DNA of 64,000 nt from Ktedonobacter racemifer DSM 44963. Lineage in GTDB: Bacteria > Chloroflexota > Ktedonobacteria > Ktedonobacterales > Ktedonobacteraceae. Positions 52,459 through 61,308 of the stretch are shown here, in pieces; the stretch's first letter is position 1; every line of letters begins with the position of its first letter. The stretch spans positions 310,001 through 374,000 of the forward strand of contig NZ_ADVG01000003.1 of assembly GCF_000178855.1 (NCBI RefSeq), given 5' to 3'. Under the pieces are notes generated by a model. That model was given only the letters and a program-made list of their open reading frames with translations, searched no databases and was not told the DNA's origin. Made by a program: the position numbers and the translations under genes.

Positions 52459-53328
52459 ATGCGCGTTGTAGTTACAGGTGCAAATGGTCGCCTTGGTCGA
52501 ATAGTTGTCACTCACCTCCTGAAACAAGGTTTCGCGGTAGTTGGAGTGGACCAGCAAGGGACGCGTTTTTCTGATGCGCCCATGATTACGGTTGATTTGT
52601 GCGATCTCGGCCAGGTTTTTGGAGCGTTGGCGCGCGCTGATGCGGTTGTCCATCTCGGCGCTATTCCCGCTCCCACCGGCCGACCGCCTGAAATTGTCTA
52701 TCGCAATAACATTATGGGCCAGTTCAACGTTTTCGAGGCCGCTGCTCAACTGGGGATTGAGCGCGTGGTCAGCGCCTCCAGTGTTTCGGCTTTGGGCTTC
52801 CCCTACCAGCATCGCTGGTCTGAGCCTCTCTATCTCCCCATTGATGAGCAGCATCCCCTCATACCCCAAGATGCTTACGGCCTCTCTAAAGCGAACGGAG
52901 AAGACATTGCCGCCGCCTATTGTCGCCGTACTGGTGGCAGCGCGGCCAGCCTGCGGATCTCTACCGTTGTGCATAATGAGGCTGACATTTCCCGTATTCT
53001 CGCTCATGTAAGGCGCGATCCCGGGGCTTCCGCACACCTGTTGTGGTCGTATGTCGACGTTCGCGATGTCGCGCAGGCCTGCCAGCTCGCGCTTACAGCG
53101 TCGTTTAAGGGACATTATCCTTTCTACATTACCTCCAACGATACGACGTCAGAGCTTCCTACAGATGAGCTTTTGGATCGCTGGTTCCCCACCGTCTCGC
53201 GTCGCCCTGGCAATCGGCCTCCGCGCTGGTCCTTGCTCGACGGAGCGTGTGCCGCCGAGATGCTAGGCTACAATCCACAGTATCAGTGGACAGAGAAGCT
53301 AGCCGCATCTGATGCCGTAGATTCATAA
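52459..53328 (+). CDS. NAD(P)-dependent epimerase/dehydratase (extended SDR)
   Basis: The 289-residue protein has the extended-SDR Rossmann motif (VVTGANGRLGRIVVTHLL), an ADAVVHLGAIPAPTGRPPE stretch, a Ser in VSASSVSALGF and the catalytic YGLSK motif (DAYGLSKANGEDIAA). It resembles uronate dehydrogenase-like or sugar-nucleotide-independent epimerases found with pectin or hexuronate genes. AAAGGAG precedes the ATG by 6-7 bp. It is convergent with the ManD-like gene, suggesting shared acid-sugar metabolism. Confidence 0.88.
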   Translation: MRVVVTGANGRLGRIVVTHLLKQGFAVVGVDQQGTRFSDAPMITVDLCDLGQVFGALARADAVVHLGAIPAPTGRPPEIVYRNNIMGQFNVFEAAAQLGIERVVSASSVSALGFPYQHRWSEPLYLPIDEQHPLIPQDAYGLSKANGEDIAAAYCRRTGGSAASLRISTVVHNEADISRILAHVRRDPGASAHLLWSYVDVRDVAQACQLALTASFKGHYPFYITSNDTTSELPTDELLDRWFPTVSRRPGNRPPRWSLLDGACAAEMLGYNPQYQWTEKLAASDAVDS

Positions 53329-53348
53329 TCGTACAAAAAAGCACGGCC

Positions 53349-54548
53349 CTACGGTCGCGCCGCGGTGCCATCTGGTGTGCGCGCCAGAGTCCACTGTGGT
53401 GGCCCATCTGAACAGGGATAACGCGCGGCCAGTTGCTCATCGATAGCAATACCCAGTCCTGGCCGCTCGTTGGGATACATGTAGCCGTTTCGCACTTCCG
53501 GGCACCCTGGAAAGACCTCGCGCACAGTTTCACTGAAGCCACTCCACTCCTGTACGCCGAAGTTATGGCAGCTTAGATCCAGGTGCAGGTTCGCCGCGTG
53601 CCCAACCGGTGAAGTATCGCCTGGTCCATGCCACGCAGTACGCACAGCAAAGGCTTCGCACAGGGTTGCCAATTTCCTGGCCGGTGTCAGTCCACCAACC
53701 TGGCTTATATGCACGCGGATGAAATCGATCAGGCGCCGGGTAATCAATGGCATCCACTCATGCTGGTTGTTAAACAATTCGCCCATCGCGATGGGCGTGG
53801 CGCACTGTTGCCGCAGCATCTCAAGCCAGCTGCTCTGCTCCGGTGGCAGGGGATCTTCAAGAAAGAACAATTCGTATGGCTCTAGCCTCTTCGCCAGGTG
53901 TATGGCCTCAATGGGCGCCAGGCGTTCGTGAACATCGTGCAACAATTCTGCCTGGAAGCCAATGTGTTCGCGTATATACTCAAAGAGCCGCGGTATACTG
54001 CGCGCATAAGCGGCCGGGTCATAGTATGCCCCTGGCTGTGCCTGCTCTGGTGATTGGTTGAGCGAAGTCTTACCTCCATAGCCCCCCATCTGACAGCGTA
54101 TGTAGTGATACCCCTGCTCCATCAATGCCTGGACGCGCTCTAGCACTTGCGCCTCGTTTTTCCCATCTGCATGCCGGTAGACCGCCGCGGCTTCGCGGCA
54201 CTTTCCTCCTAGCAGTTGGTAGATGGGCATACCAGCGAGCTTCCCCTTGATGTCCCACAGGGCAATATCTACGCCTGAAATGGCGTTGTTGAGCACTGGT
54301 CCATTGCGCCAGTAGGAATTGACCCACATCGTTTGCCACAGGTCTTCAATGCTGTGGACATCCTTTCCCAGCAAAAATGGCTTTAGATACTCCTCCACGG
54401 CGCTTCGCACAGCCAGGGGACGCTGCGTAAAGGTCGCGCAGCCCAGGCCATAGAGTTCCGGCTCAGTGGTCTCGACCTTGACGATCACCAGCCGATTTGC
54501 GCCGTCTGGCATCGTTAAAATAGTTCGAACATCCCTGATGGCTACCAT
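53349..54548 (-). CDS. Enolase-superfamily acid-sugar dehydratase, ManD/RspA type
   Basis: The 399-residue protein matches the mannonate dehydratase (ManD/RspA) group: GVDIALWDIKGKLAGMPIYQLLGGKCR, LLHDVHERLAPIEAI (metal Asp and a His of the active site), FFLEDPLPPEQ, IAMGELFNNQ and the His in TAWHGPGDTSPVGHAANLHLDL. ManD enzymes dehydrate D-mannonate, and some dehydrate D-gluconate, to the 2-keto-3-deoxy acid. The SDR gene nearby could supply aldonate or ketonate substrate. The start at 54548 is plausible, with an AAAGGATTAAAG site upstream. Confidence 0.88.
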   Translation of the reverse strand: MVAIRDVRTILTMPDGANRLVIVKVETTEPELYGLGCATFTQRPLAVRSAVEEYLKPFLLGKDVHSIEDLWQTMWVNSYWRNGPVLNNAISGVDIALWDIKGKLAGMPIYQLLGGKCREAAAVYRHADGKNEAQVLERVQALMEQGYHYIRCQMGGYGGKTSLNQSPEQAQPGAYYDPAAYARSIPRLFEYIREHIGFQAELLHDVHERLAPIEAIHLAKRLEPYELFFLEDPLPPEQSSWLEMLRQQCATPIAMGELFNNQHEWMPLITRRLIDFIRVHISQVGGLTPARKLATLCEAFAVRTAWHGPGDTSPVGHAANLHLDLSCHNFGVQEWSGFSETVREVFPGCPEVRNGYMYPNERPGLGIAIDEQLAARYPCSDGPPQWTLARTPDGTAARP

Positions 54549-54682
54549 CTTTAATCCTTTCCTCGTTTGTGATTATTCAGGATACCTCGACGCCGGAGGC
54601 GTCTCGCTTGTTTTCAGAGTTGGGCAACGCTCCCCTTCAATTGGGGACGTTAGTCGCTTCGTTCAAAAACTTGCACATCGGA

Positions 54683-55843
54683 TTAAGTCGTAGATGTAGA
54701 CTTTTTGACGTGCAGGCGGGCTCCACACGAAGAGCGCACGATCAAACGGGTAGGAAGTTCGATATGTTTTGAGGGTCCAGTCTGGCCCTCAATGCGATTG
54801 ATCAAAAGTTTTCCGGCGTATAACCCGATATCGGTCAATGGCTGATTAACCGTCGTCAGGGGGGGATGGACGCGGGGGGCAAAGTCCAGATCATCAAAGC
54901 CCACAAGGGCCAGATCATCAGGTACACGCAGGCCACAAATTTGCGCAGCAGTCAACACATCCAATGCCGTAAGATCATTGACGGCGAAAATGGCGGTCGG
55001 TCGGTCGGGGCGCCGGAGTAAAGCTGCATAGAGATCAATGATTTCGGTTTTCGGCACCTGCTTGTTCGGTACAACAAGGCTTTCGTCATATGAGATGCCA
55101 TACTCCTGAAGAGCTCTGCGATAACCTTCCCAGCGATCGCGCACCGAAGTGGTCTGGATTGTTTCGATAGGGGAGTGGCAGAAGCCAATGCGATGATGCC
55201 CCAGGATGAGCAAATGTTCGGTCGCGCGAAACCCCCCACCGACGTTATCTGATCCAACATAATCAGTCTCCAGCGCAGGGTAATAACGATCGATGAGAAC
55301 CAGCGGGAAATGCTCCTCTTGCAGCCGCCAGATAGTCTCTTCGTAGAGCGTATCGCAGATAGGGAAGACAATTAAGCCTTTAACATGATCTGCACGCAAA
55401 CGCTTGATGTCGCGCGCGAGCTGGATCTGATTCTCTTCGGCATAGGTAAAACTCGCATGATAGCCGCCCATTTTGACAGCCTGTTCTACCGCGATAAGAA
55501 TATCCATATTCAGTTGGGAACCAGCGGGTCTATTTAAGACAATCCCAATCCGTTTGTCCAGGGCAGATATATTTTCTACTGGAGGGAGAGCAGAAGGGCG
55601 ACGTACAAAGGTACCGCGTCCTGGTACGCGCTCGAGCAATCCCTCCTCGACGAGCTGACCAAGCGCGTGCCGAATGGTATCGCGGCTGATCTGATGTTCT
55701 GCAGCCAGTTCCAACTCAGTAGGGAGACGTGTTCCTTCCGGAAGGCGTCCATCGAGAATACGCTCACGGAAATAGGTGAGCAACTGGCGGTGCAGGGCCG
55801 TTGCATTTTCGTGTTTATTCAGCTTCAGCGTCACGTGAACCAT
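54683..55843 (-). CDS. GntR-LacI chimeric transcriptional regulator (AraR type)
   Basis: The protein of about 386 residues joins a GntR-type winged helix (ALHRQLLTYFRERILDGRLPEGTRLPTELELAAEHQISRDTIRHALGQLVEEGLLERVPGRGTFV) to a LacI-type sensor domain (IGIVLNRPAGSQLNMDILIAVEQA ... AIFAVNDLTALDVLTAAQICGLRVPDDLALVGFDDLDFAPRVHPPLTTVNQP). This is the layout of AraR, the arabinose repressor. It lies between the ManD-like gene and the sugar ABC importer, and probably controls both. The start is set at 55843 (MVHVTLKLNK), and the longer frame from 55957 is not supported. Confidence 0.88.
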   Translation of the reverse strand: MVHVTLKLNKHENATALHRQLLTYFRERILDGRLPEGTRLPTELELAAEHQISRDTIRHALGQLVEEGLLERVPGRGTFVRRPSALPPVENISALDKRIGIVLNRPAGSQLNMDILIAVEQAVKMGGYHASFTYAEENQIQLARDIKRLRADHVKGLIVFPICDTLYEETIWRLQEEHFPLVLIDRYYPALETDYVGSDNVGGGFRATEHLLILGHHRIGFCHSPIETIQTTSVRDRWEGYRRALQEYGISYDESLVVPNKQVPKTEIIDLYAALLRRPDRPTAIFAVNDLTALDVLTAAQICGLRVPDDLALVGFDDLDFAPRVHPPLTTVNQPLTDIGLYAGKLLINRIEGQTGPSKHIELPTRLIVRSSCGARLHVKKSTSTT

Positions 55844-56109
55844 CCTTAAAGAGCCACCAGGCATAGTATTGTAGGGTATTGCATAATTCTGCGATTGCCG
55901 GAGCAGCCATATACAAGCATACAAAGTCTTGGAGAGAGCATAGCATATTCCATGCAAATATGCCAGTCATCTACGGTAAAATGGCGGCGCTTTTTTGAAG
56001 ATTTGAGCTGTAGCAAGCGGTTTCATTAAAGGCATAAGCGCAAATCCCGTGTTTTTAGATACACGTGTTTGAATGATTTCTCGGTGTCTTTCGCACGTAT
56101 TTGTCTGGT

Positions 56110-56169
56110 TTTGTTGGTGCAAATTTGTAGCCAACAAATATTGACAAAACCAAATTTATTGGACATACT
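56110..56169 (+). promoter_or_regulatory. Promoter with inverted repeats before the sugar ABC importer
   Basis: TTGACA (56141-56146) and CATACT (56164-56169) are 17 bp apart. Overlapping it, CCAAATTTATTGG (56151-56163) is a near-palindrome in the spacer, and TTTGTTGG (56110-56117) with CCAACAAA (56131-56138) forms an inverted repeat just upstream. This suits binding by the divergent GntR-LacI regulator. The 345-bp leader that follows has a second AAAGGAGGTC-like site near 56219 with no convincing gene behind it. Confidence 0.6.
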
Positions 56170-56514
56170 TTAGTTATATCAGCAATGTTGCTCGACATGC
56201 GTATAGCTGCCGGTACCAAAGGAGGTCTATCACCTGCTTGTTTCCATCATACACTTCTTTCATTCCTCATCTACTCTCTGAGCATCCAGGGAGATACACA
56301 TTAAGGCAGGGACGACTTGATGGGCTCAATTCAAGACATCCTGCCATGATGATGCTCTTCACAAAATTTGTTTTGATGGGGATACCTATTTACAAATCAC
56401 TCCTGATCTTTAGATTTGTATTTTCTATTGTCATGCAGAAAAAACAAGGGGGAATGCTGTTATTAGATGGCTCAACCCGCTTGGACGGCATGCTTTACCC
56501 CAAAGGAGGTCACT

Positions 56515-57873
56515 ATGTCCAGGAGGACACGGTTACTCAGTATGTGTCTCTTATTATTTAGCGTGTTGCTGGCGGCCTGTGGAGGAAGCGCTGCCTCAGA
56601 CTCTTCCGCACAGCTAACCATGTGGACATGGAAAGTCGCGCATATCCCCGGTTTGCAGGCAATCGCGGACGACTTTAAGAGCAAAACCGGTATTAGCGTC
56701 AAGGTGTCAGCATATAATCCTGATGATGCCTATCGCACTAAACTTACGACGGCGGGGCAATCGGGACAACTGCCAGATATTGTCTCGTACTGGGCTGGAA
56801 GCCAATGGGATCTGGCAGCCAGCGGACTGTTGGAGGACCTGACAGGCAAAGTGGACAGTTCATGGCAGAAGAATTTTATGCCAGGTACGTATACCAAAAC
56901 TTCTGTACTCACGCAAAGCGTCTTCGAGAGCTGTCAGAAGGACCCCAAATGTACGTACAAGAACCTCAAGGTTGGGCAGAGCTTTAGCGTACCCTACATG
57001 GCGGGGCAGTCATTCTTTGTGTACGCGAACAAAACGCTACTGCAGCAGGCAGGACTAGACCCCAACACCCTCCCCAAGACAGCGGAAGAGTGGTTGGATA
57101 TGATGAAGACCGTCAAATCCAAGACGGGGACAGCGGGACTGGTCACGGGCGTCAAGAATACCGGTGTACTTGAAAACTGGCTCTTCCGCCCGCTCCTGAT
57201 GACCAGCTGCGGCGTCGACACCTATGATGCCATTTATAACGGGAAGGACAGCTTCACAAACCCATGTTCGATGCGTGTCCTGAACTGGATGAATCAGGTC
57301 TCCACCAACAAGCTCTGGATACCCGATATCCTCAACACCGATATCGATCCGGGAGACACTGCGTTCTCACAGGGGAAAGCTGCCTTTGATATCGGGGGCA
57401 CCTATACCCTCAGCTTCCTGCTGCAGCAGGGGATGAAGGCATCGGATATTATCCCCTTCCCCGTTCCGGCTCTGCAGGGGTCGGTGTACAGTCAATTGAA
57501 GATCGGCGCGATCTCCTTGATTGATGCTGGCATTGCCAAAAATTCAACGCATCAGCAAGAAGCGTTGCAGTTTCTCAAGTTTATGACATCGTCCGACGAG
57601 ATGGCAAAATTCGCCAAGATCGTCGGAGACTTGCCAGCAGTCAAGATTTCTGATGATCCCGCGGCGGTCGGCCCGGTGTTGCCCGGTCTCTTGAAAGGAT
57701 TGAGCCCGGACTCGCCATTTAACCAGAGCCAGGCTCAGCCAAAGTCGGACATGCAGAGCGTCCTTGACGTCGGGTTACAAAAGTTTATCACTGGTGAAAC
57801 CACCCCATCGGCGCTAGCACAGAAGACCGATACTGCTAATAAAGCAGCGTGGAAGGCAGCGGGAGGATCGTAA
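56515..57873 (+). CDS. Sugar ABC transporter substrate-binding lipoprotein (family 1)
   Basis: The 452-residue protein has a lipoprotein signal (MCLLLFSVLLAACGGSA) and an SBP family 1 (MalE/UgpB) fold: LTMWTWKVAHIPGLQAIADDFKSKTGISVKV, LPDIVSYWAGSQWDLAASGLLEDLT, VPYMAGQSFFVYANKTLLQQAGLDP and LKFMTSSDEMAKFAKIVGDLPAVK. These bind oligosaccharides. ATG at 56515 has AAAGGAGG 6 bp upstream; the longer frame from 56467 is not needed. It is the first gene of a three-gene importer operon. Confidence 0.92.
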   Translation: MSRRTRLLSMCLLLFSVLLAACGGSAASDSSAQLTMWTWKVAHIPGLQAIADDFKSKTGISVKVSAYNPDDAYRTKLTTAGQSGQLPDIVSYWAGSQWDLAASGLLEDLTGKVDSSWQKNFMPGTYTKTSVLTQSVFESCQKDPKCTYKNLKVGQSFSVPYMAGQSFFVYANKTLLQQAGLDPNTLPKTAEEWLDMMKTVKSKTGTAGLVTGVKNTGVLENWLFRPLLMTSCGVDTYDAIYNGKDSFTNPCSMRVLNWMNQVSTNKLWIPDILNTDIDPGDTAFSQGKAAFDIGGTYTLSFLLQQGMKASDIIPFPVPALQGSVYSQLKIGAISLIDAGIAKNSTHQQEALQFLKFMTSSDEMAKFAKIVGDLPAVKISDDPAAVGPVLPGLLKGLSPDSPFNQSQAQPKSDMQSVLDVGLQKFITGETTPSALAQKTDTANKAAWKAAGGS

Positions 57874-57911
57874 TCGTCCGTTACACACTGGCATAGGTCC
57901 AGCGATAGGTA

Positions 57912-57940
57912 TGACCGAGAGCGCTGCTTGCTCTCGGTCA
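57912..57940 (+). terminator. Stem-loop between binding protein and permease genes
   Basis: TGACCGAGAGC (57912-57922) and GCTCTCGGTCA (57930-57940) form a perfect 11-bp stem with a 7-base loop, and no T-run follows. As in other MalE-MalF type intergenic regions, it probably stabilises or partially terminates the message so that the binding protein is made in excess. Confidence 0.65.
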
Positions 57941-57977
57941 TGCATAAATCATTCAGAAACAGGAGAAGGACATCATT

Positions 57978-58985
57978 ATGCTTCAAACCCACAGCAGTCC
58001 CGACACCAAGCCTGATTTACGTGCGTGGGATACAACAGGCGTGCCACGAAGCAGGCGTATCATACGCGCATTGAGAAAACAAAGTAACATTCTATTTATC
58101 GTACCAGCATTGATTGTATTCCTTATCTTTGGTTTATACACCGTTATTTATTCTATTGCACTTAGTTTCTTTCGCTGGAATGGCTTTGGAGGTTTTTCTC
58201 TTCTGCCGCCTGCATGTGACTACCCAATGTGTCAATTTGTGGGCCTGGATAATTTCCGTGAATTTCTGTATCAAAATCCGACAATGTCTGCGTTATTCTG
58301 GCAATCGATTGGAAATAACGTGATCATGGCGGTAGTGGTAACAGCGGGTACTATAATTATCGCGCTCCCGCTGGCAATTGCGCTCAACCGTGTTATCCGG
58401 GGCCAGTCGCTGCTACGCACCATCATTCTGCTGCCGATGGTAACGGCGGGCATTGCGATCTTTTATGTCTGGAGTTTTATCTATCAATCAGATGGGTTAC
58501 TGAACACCGTCCTTAAAACGTTTGGGCTGGGGTCGTTGCAGGCAGCAGGAGGATGGTTGGGGGATCCATCGCGGGCATTGCCAGCTTTAATGCTTGTCAT
58601 GATCTGGTCAGGCGTACCGATCGCGATGTTATTCTTCCTGACAGGTTTACAGACAATCGATAGCACGTATTTTGAAGCGGCGCGCATTGATGGAGCGAAT
58701 GCGCTACAGGTATTATGGAATATCACCTGGCCGCTTTTGCGCCCCATCACGGTGATAATTGTTATCCTCAGTATTAACGGGACGCTTCAGAATTATGAGC
58801 AGGTGTATCTGATGACCAATGGGGGGCCAGCCGGGCATACAGCGGTGGTTGGATTACAAATCTTTAACTACGGCTTTGGCGATCAGCGGCAGTTGGGTGT
58901 TGCCAGTGCCATGTCATGGATTCTCTTTCTCGTCGTTTTTATCATCTCTCTTGCTAATCTGCGTATTTTCCGTGCAAAAGATTAA
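57978..58985 (+). CDS. Sugar ABC transporter permease (MalF/UgpA type)
   Basis: The 335-residue permease has six helices (first: NILFIVPALIVFLIFGLYTVIYSIAL) and the EAA loop TYFEAARIDGANALQVLWNITWPLLRPITVIIV. It forms a heterodimer with the next gene product. AGGAG precedes the start. There is no ATPase in the operon; a shared MsiK/MalK-type ATPase elsewhere is likely, as in Actinobacteria and other Chloroflexota. Confidence 0.92.
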   Translation: MLQTHSSPDTKPDLRAWDTTGVPRSRRIIRALRKQSNILFIVPALIVFLIFGLYTVIYSIALSFFRWNGFGGFSLLPPACDYPMCQFVGLDNFREFLYQNPTMSALFWQSIGNNVIMAVVVTAGTIIIALPLAIALNRVIRGQSLLRTIILLPMVTAGIAIFYVWSFIYQSDGLLNTVLKTFGLGSLQAAGGWLGDPSRALPALMLVMIWSGVPIAMLFFLTGLQTIDSTYFEAARIDGANALQVLWNITWPLLRPITVIIVILSINGTLQNYEQVYLMTNGGPAGHTAVVGLQIFNYGFGDQRQLGVASAMSWILFLVVFIISLANLRIFRAKD

Positions 58986-59008
58986 TATTCTCAAGAGGAG
59001 GTTTTTCG

Positions 59009-59911
59009 ATGAAAAACGCTGCATTGTCAGGCTCAGAGCGGCCTACTGAGTCCTCCACACTCGGAAAATTCAAACGGGCCCTGCCCTCAGCGCTTGCCTA
59101 TGTACTGCTACTCGGATACGCACTAATTAGCGTCTATCCTTTTCTATGGATGGTTTCATCAAGCATTAAATCGAATCGTGAGGTGCTCACCAGCCAATCG
59201 CTGATCCCCACTGATGTACGTTTTGATATCCTGATCAAGGTCTGGAACGAGTTAAACTTCTGGAAATATTTCACCAACAGTGCGGTGATAACGCTGATGG
59301 TTATTTTCGGGGTGGTTGTGATTTACTCGCTGGCGGGATATGGTTTTTCCAAAACCACCTTCTGGGGGCGCGAGCTTTTTTTTCTTGGTTTTCTGGCGTT
59401 GCTACTGGTGCCGGGAGTAAGTGTGCTGATTCCACTCGTGAAAATTCTGGTGGCGTTGGGACTGACAGGACGCGATGCCACGCAGTTCTCTACATATATA
59501 GGGCTAACGATGCCAATGATCAACGGAGCAGGTCCGCTCACTATACTCCTCTTCCGTAGCTATTTTGCACGTCTGCCCCAAGAACTGCACGATGCGGCAC
59601 TCATTGATGGCTGCAGCGAGTTCGGCATCTACTGGCGCATCTTCCTTCCGCTTTCGCTGCCAGTCATTGCGACAATAGGCATTCTCAATTTTGTCTCCAC
59701 CTGGAACTCCTATATCTTGCCCTCGATCGTCATCAACAATGATGACTGGTATACCCTGCCACTGAAGTTAAAGGACCTGGATCTGCAAACGGTCATACAA
59801 TGGAACGTGCGTATGGCAGGATCGCTGATTACGACCATTCCAATCATCGTGGTCTTCCTATTTCTGCAGCGGTACTATATTCGTGGTATTACGGGCGCAG
59901 TGAAAGGATAG
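59009..59911 (+). CDS. Sugar ABC transporter permease (MalG/UgpE type)
   Basis: The 300-residue permease has the MalG-type opening (LLGYALISVYPFLWMVSSSIKSNREV) and the EAA loop ELHDAALIDGCSEFGIYWRIFLPLSLPVIATIGILNFVSTWNSYILPSIV. GAGGAGG lies about 8 bp before the ATG. It is the last gene of the importer operon. Confidence 0.92.
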   Translation: MKNAALSGSERPTESSTLGKFKRALPSALAYVLLLGYALISVYPFLWMVSSSIKSNREVLTSQSLIPTDVRFDILIKVWNELNFWKYFTNSAVITLMVIFGVVVIYSLAGYGFSKTTFWGRELFFLGFLALLLVPGVSVLIPLVKILVALGLTGRDATQFSTYIGLTMPMINGAGPLTILLFRSYFARLPQELHDAALIDGCSEFGIYWRIFLPLSLPVIATIGILNFVSTWNSYILPSIVINNDDWYTLPLKLKDLDLQTVIQWNVRMAGSLITTIPIIVVFLFLQRYYIRGITGAVKG

Positions 59912-59921
59912 TATCTGTTTT

Positions 59922-59978
59922 AGCACTCCCATTTACAGAGATCGTGGCGATTCATCCCCGGTCATTGATGGGAGTGCT
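59922..59978. repeat. IS605 left-end relic inside an inverted repeat, possible terminator
   Basis: AGCACTCCCAT (59922-59932) and ATGGGAGTGCT (59968-59978) are perfect 11-bp arms. Between them lies GTGGCGATTCATCCCCGG (59944-59961), identical to the first half of the left-end hairpin at 6278. It follows the permease stop by about 10 bp and may now act as a terminator for the importer operon. Confidence 0.6.
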
Positions 59979-60056
59979 CGTTTAATCCACTCTTTCACCA
60001 GGCTTGGCTTAATTGATGAATATCGCATTCGCGTTCATCCTGTGGTTCGCGGAGTG

Positions 60057-61268
60057 TCACAACGGGAGTGGGCCAAAAGCTGGAAGAGCGGCATCCGCAG
60101 CATCGGTGAGGTTACAGTAGGGATTCAAGCCCCAACCATACCATAAAAACGTATCAGGTGGGAGAGGATGGTCGATAAGATGTAAAACAGCGGCATTCTC
60201 GTCCAAGGACACCTTATGCACAAGGGGTAATTCTCTCTCGTTACGATCACGCAAAGAAAAACCTGATGGACGACCACTCGAATGGAGGCCGCCACGAACA
60301 TAGCGATATGCGACACGGATACGAGATTGTTCAGCCTCAAACGTCGCTCCTATCAATTGAGGTGATGGCAGGCCATCAGCCACATCCGCCAGGCGGCGCC
60401 CAAGCCGTTTCAGTCCCTGAGTACCTATATGGATCGAATCATCCAACTCAAGGTCAATCGCCGAAACCATCGCGGTGTGGGACAGGAGGAGAGGCCATGT
60501 GCGCTGCGCTTCCCGGATGCCATTCCAATTTTTGGCATCCGCGTCATATGACACAGTACAGCCGATCTGCACGTAGTAAAACGGCAGATCAGGCTGTTGA
60601 AGATCACGGCGTAGAGCCTTCAACAAAGCATGCATACGGCGATGATAGCGCTCTATATTTTCTAAGGAGGACGTCTCGCTCTCGCCCTGGTACCAGAGCA
60701 CGCCAGCCACTTTGCCACCAACGCCCTCAATTCGCTTGAGCAATGCACCATAGAGCGATGCGTCCCCCTGCTCGCGTAACTCCGGGTCCCACTGTTCCAG
60801 AGAAGTTCCACCATGAGCGGCAGGGATCAGTCCAATCGGCACCCCTGTCCGGATATAGCGCTCCTTCGCGAAGGCTAAGCCCAGGCCCGCTCCTGTTGTG
60901 CGCATGGGATCATGCGAAGGCAAGGGATGAGGCACAGCGTCAGCGCCCATCAGCTTATGATGAATAATGCGTGGCGACTCGTTCGGCCAGTGGAGCGGTT
61001 CTTCGGCCATCGCCCATTCCTCGCGTGATTGTAACGAATGCACAAATGGCGAAGGTGTTTCAACATCAGTTAAATTTCCAACCCCTTCCATATTACTCTG
61101 TCCCGCGAGCACCCACAGATCCCCTACCAGGATATTCTGCACATTTCCTACAGTGTAAGGACCTCCAACGGGTAATACAATCACCTGTCCATCTTCTTGA
61201 TCTACACGCGCTTTATTATCGATATCACGTTGGAAGACCTGGTAGCTCTGAATTTTTGCATTTGTCAT
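60057..61268 (-). CDS. Sialate O-acetylesterase-like SGNH carbohydrate esterase
   Basis: The 403-residue protein has the SASA/DUF303 SGNH motifs: block I with the nucleophile Ser in VLAGQSNMEGVGNL, GLGLAFAKERY, the block III Asn region in LWYQGESETSS and the Asp-x-x-His of block V in LDDSIHIGTQGLKRLG. These enzymes remove O-acetyl groups from sugars such as xylan, rhamnogalacturonan or sialic acid. There is no signal peptide, so it acts on imported oligosaccharides. It lies 40 bp downstream of GH95 in the same direction. Confidence 0.88.
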   Translation of the reverse strand: MTNAKIQSYQVFQRDIDNKARVDQEDGQVIVLPVGGPYTVGNVQNILVGDLWVLAGQSNMEGVGNLTDVETPSPFVHSLQSREEWAMAEEPLHWPNESPRIIHHKLMGADAVPHPLPSHDPMRTTGAGLGLAFAKERYIRTGVPIGLIPAAHGGTSLEQWDPELREQGDASLYGALLKRIEGVGGKVAGVLWYQGESETSSLENIERYHRRMHALLKALRRDLQQPDLPFYYVQIGCTVSYDADAKNWNGIREAQRTWPLLLSHTAMVSAIDLELDDSIHIGTQGLKRLGRRLADVADGLPSPQLIGATFEAEQSRIRVAYRYVRGGLHSSGRPSGFSLRDRNERELPLVHKVSLDENAAVLHLIDHPLPPDTFLWYGWGLNPYCNLTDAADAALPAFGPLPL

Positions 61269-61308
61269 ACTGTCACCATAGCCTCATCAATATGCTCAAG
61301 TACGCACT

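Noticed and set aside
56238..56561. 107-codon frame preceded by AAAGGAGG before the sugar-binding lipoprotein
   Set aside because: The ribosome-like site is followed only by a TTG, the protein is unlike any family, and it overlaps the well-supported start of the lipoprotein gene. It may be a remnant leader but is not a credible gene.
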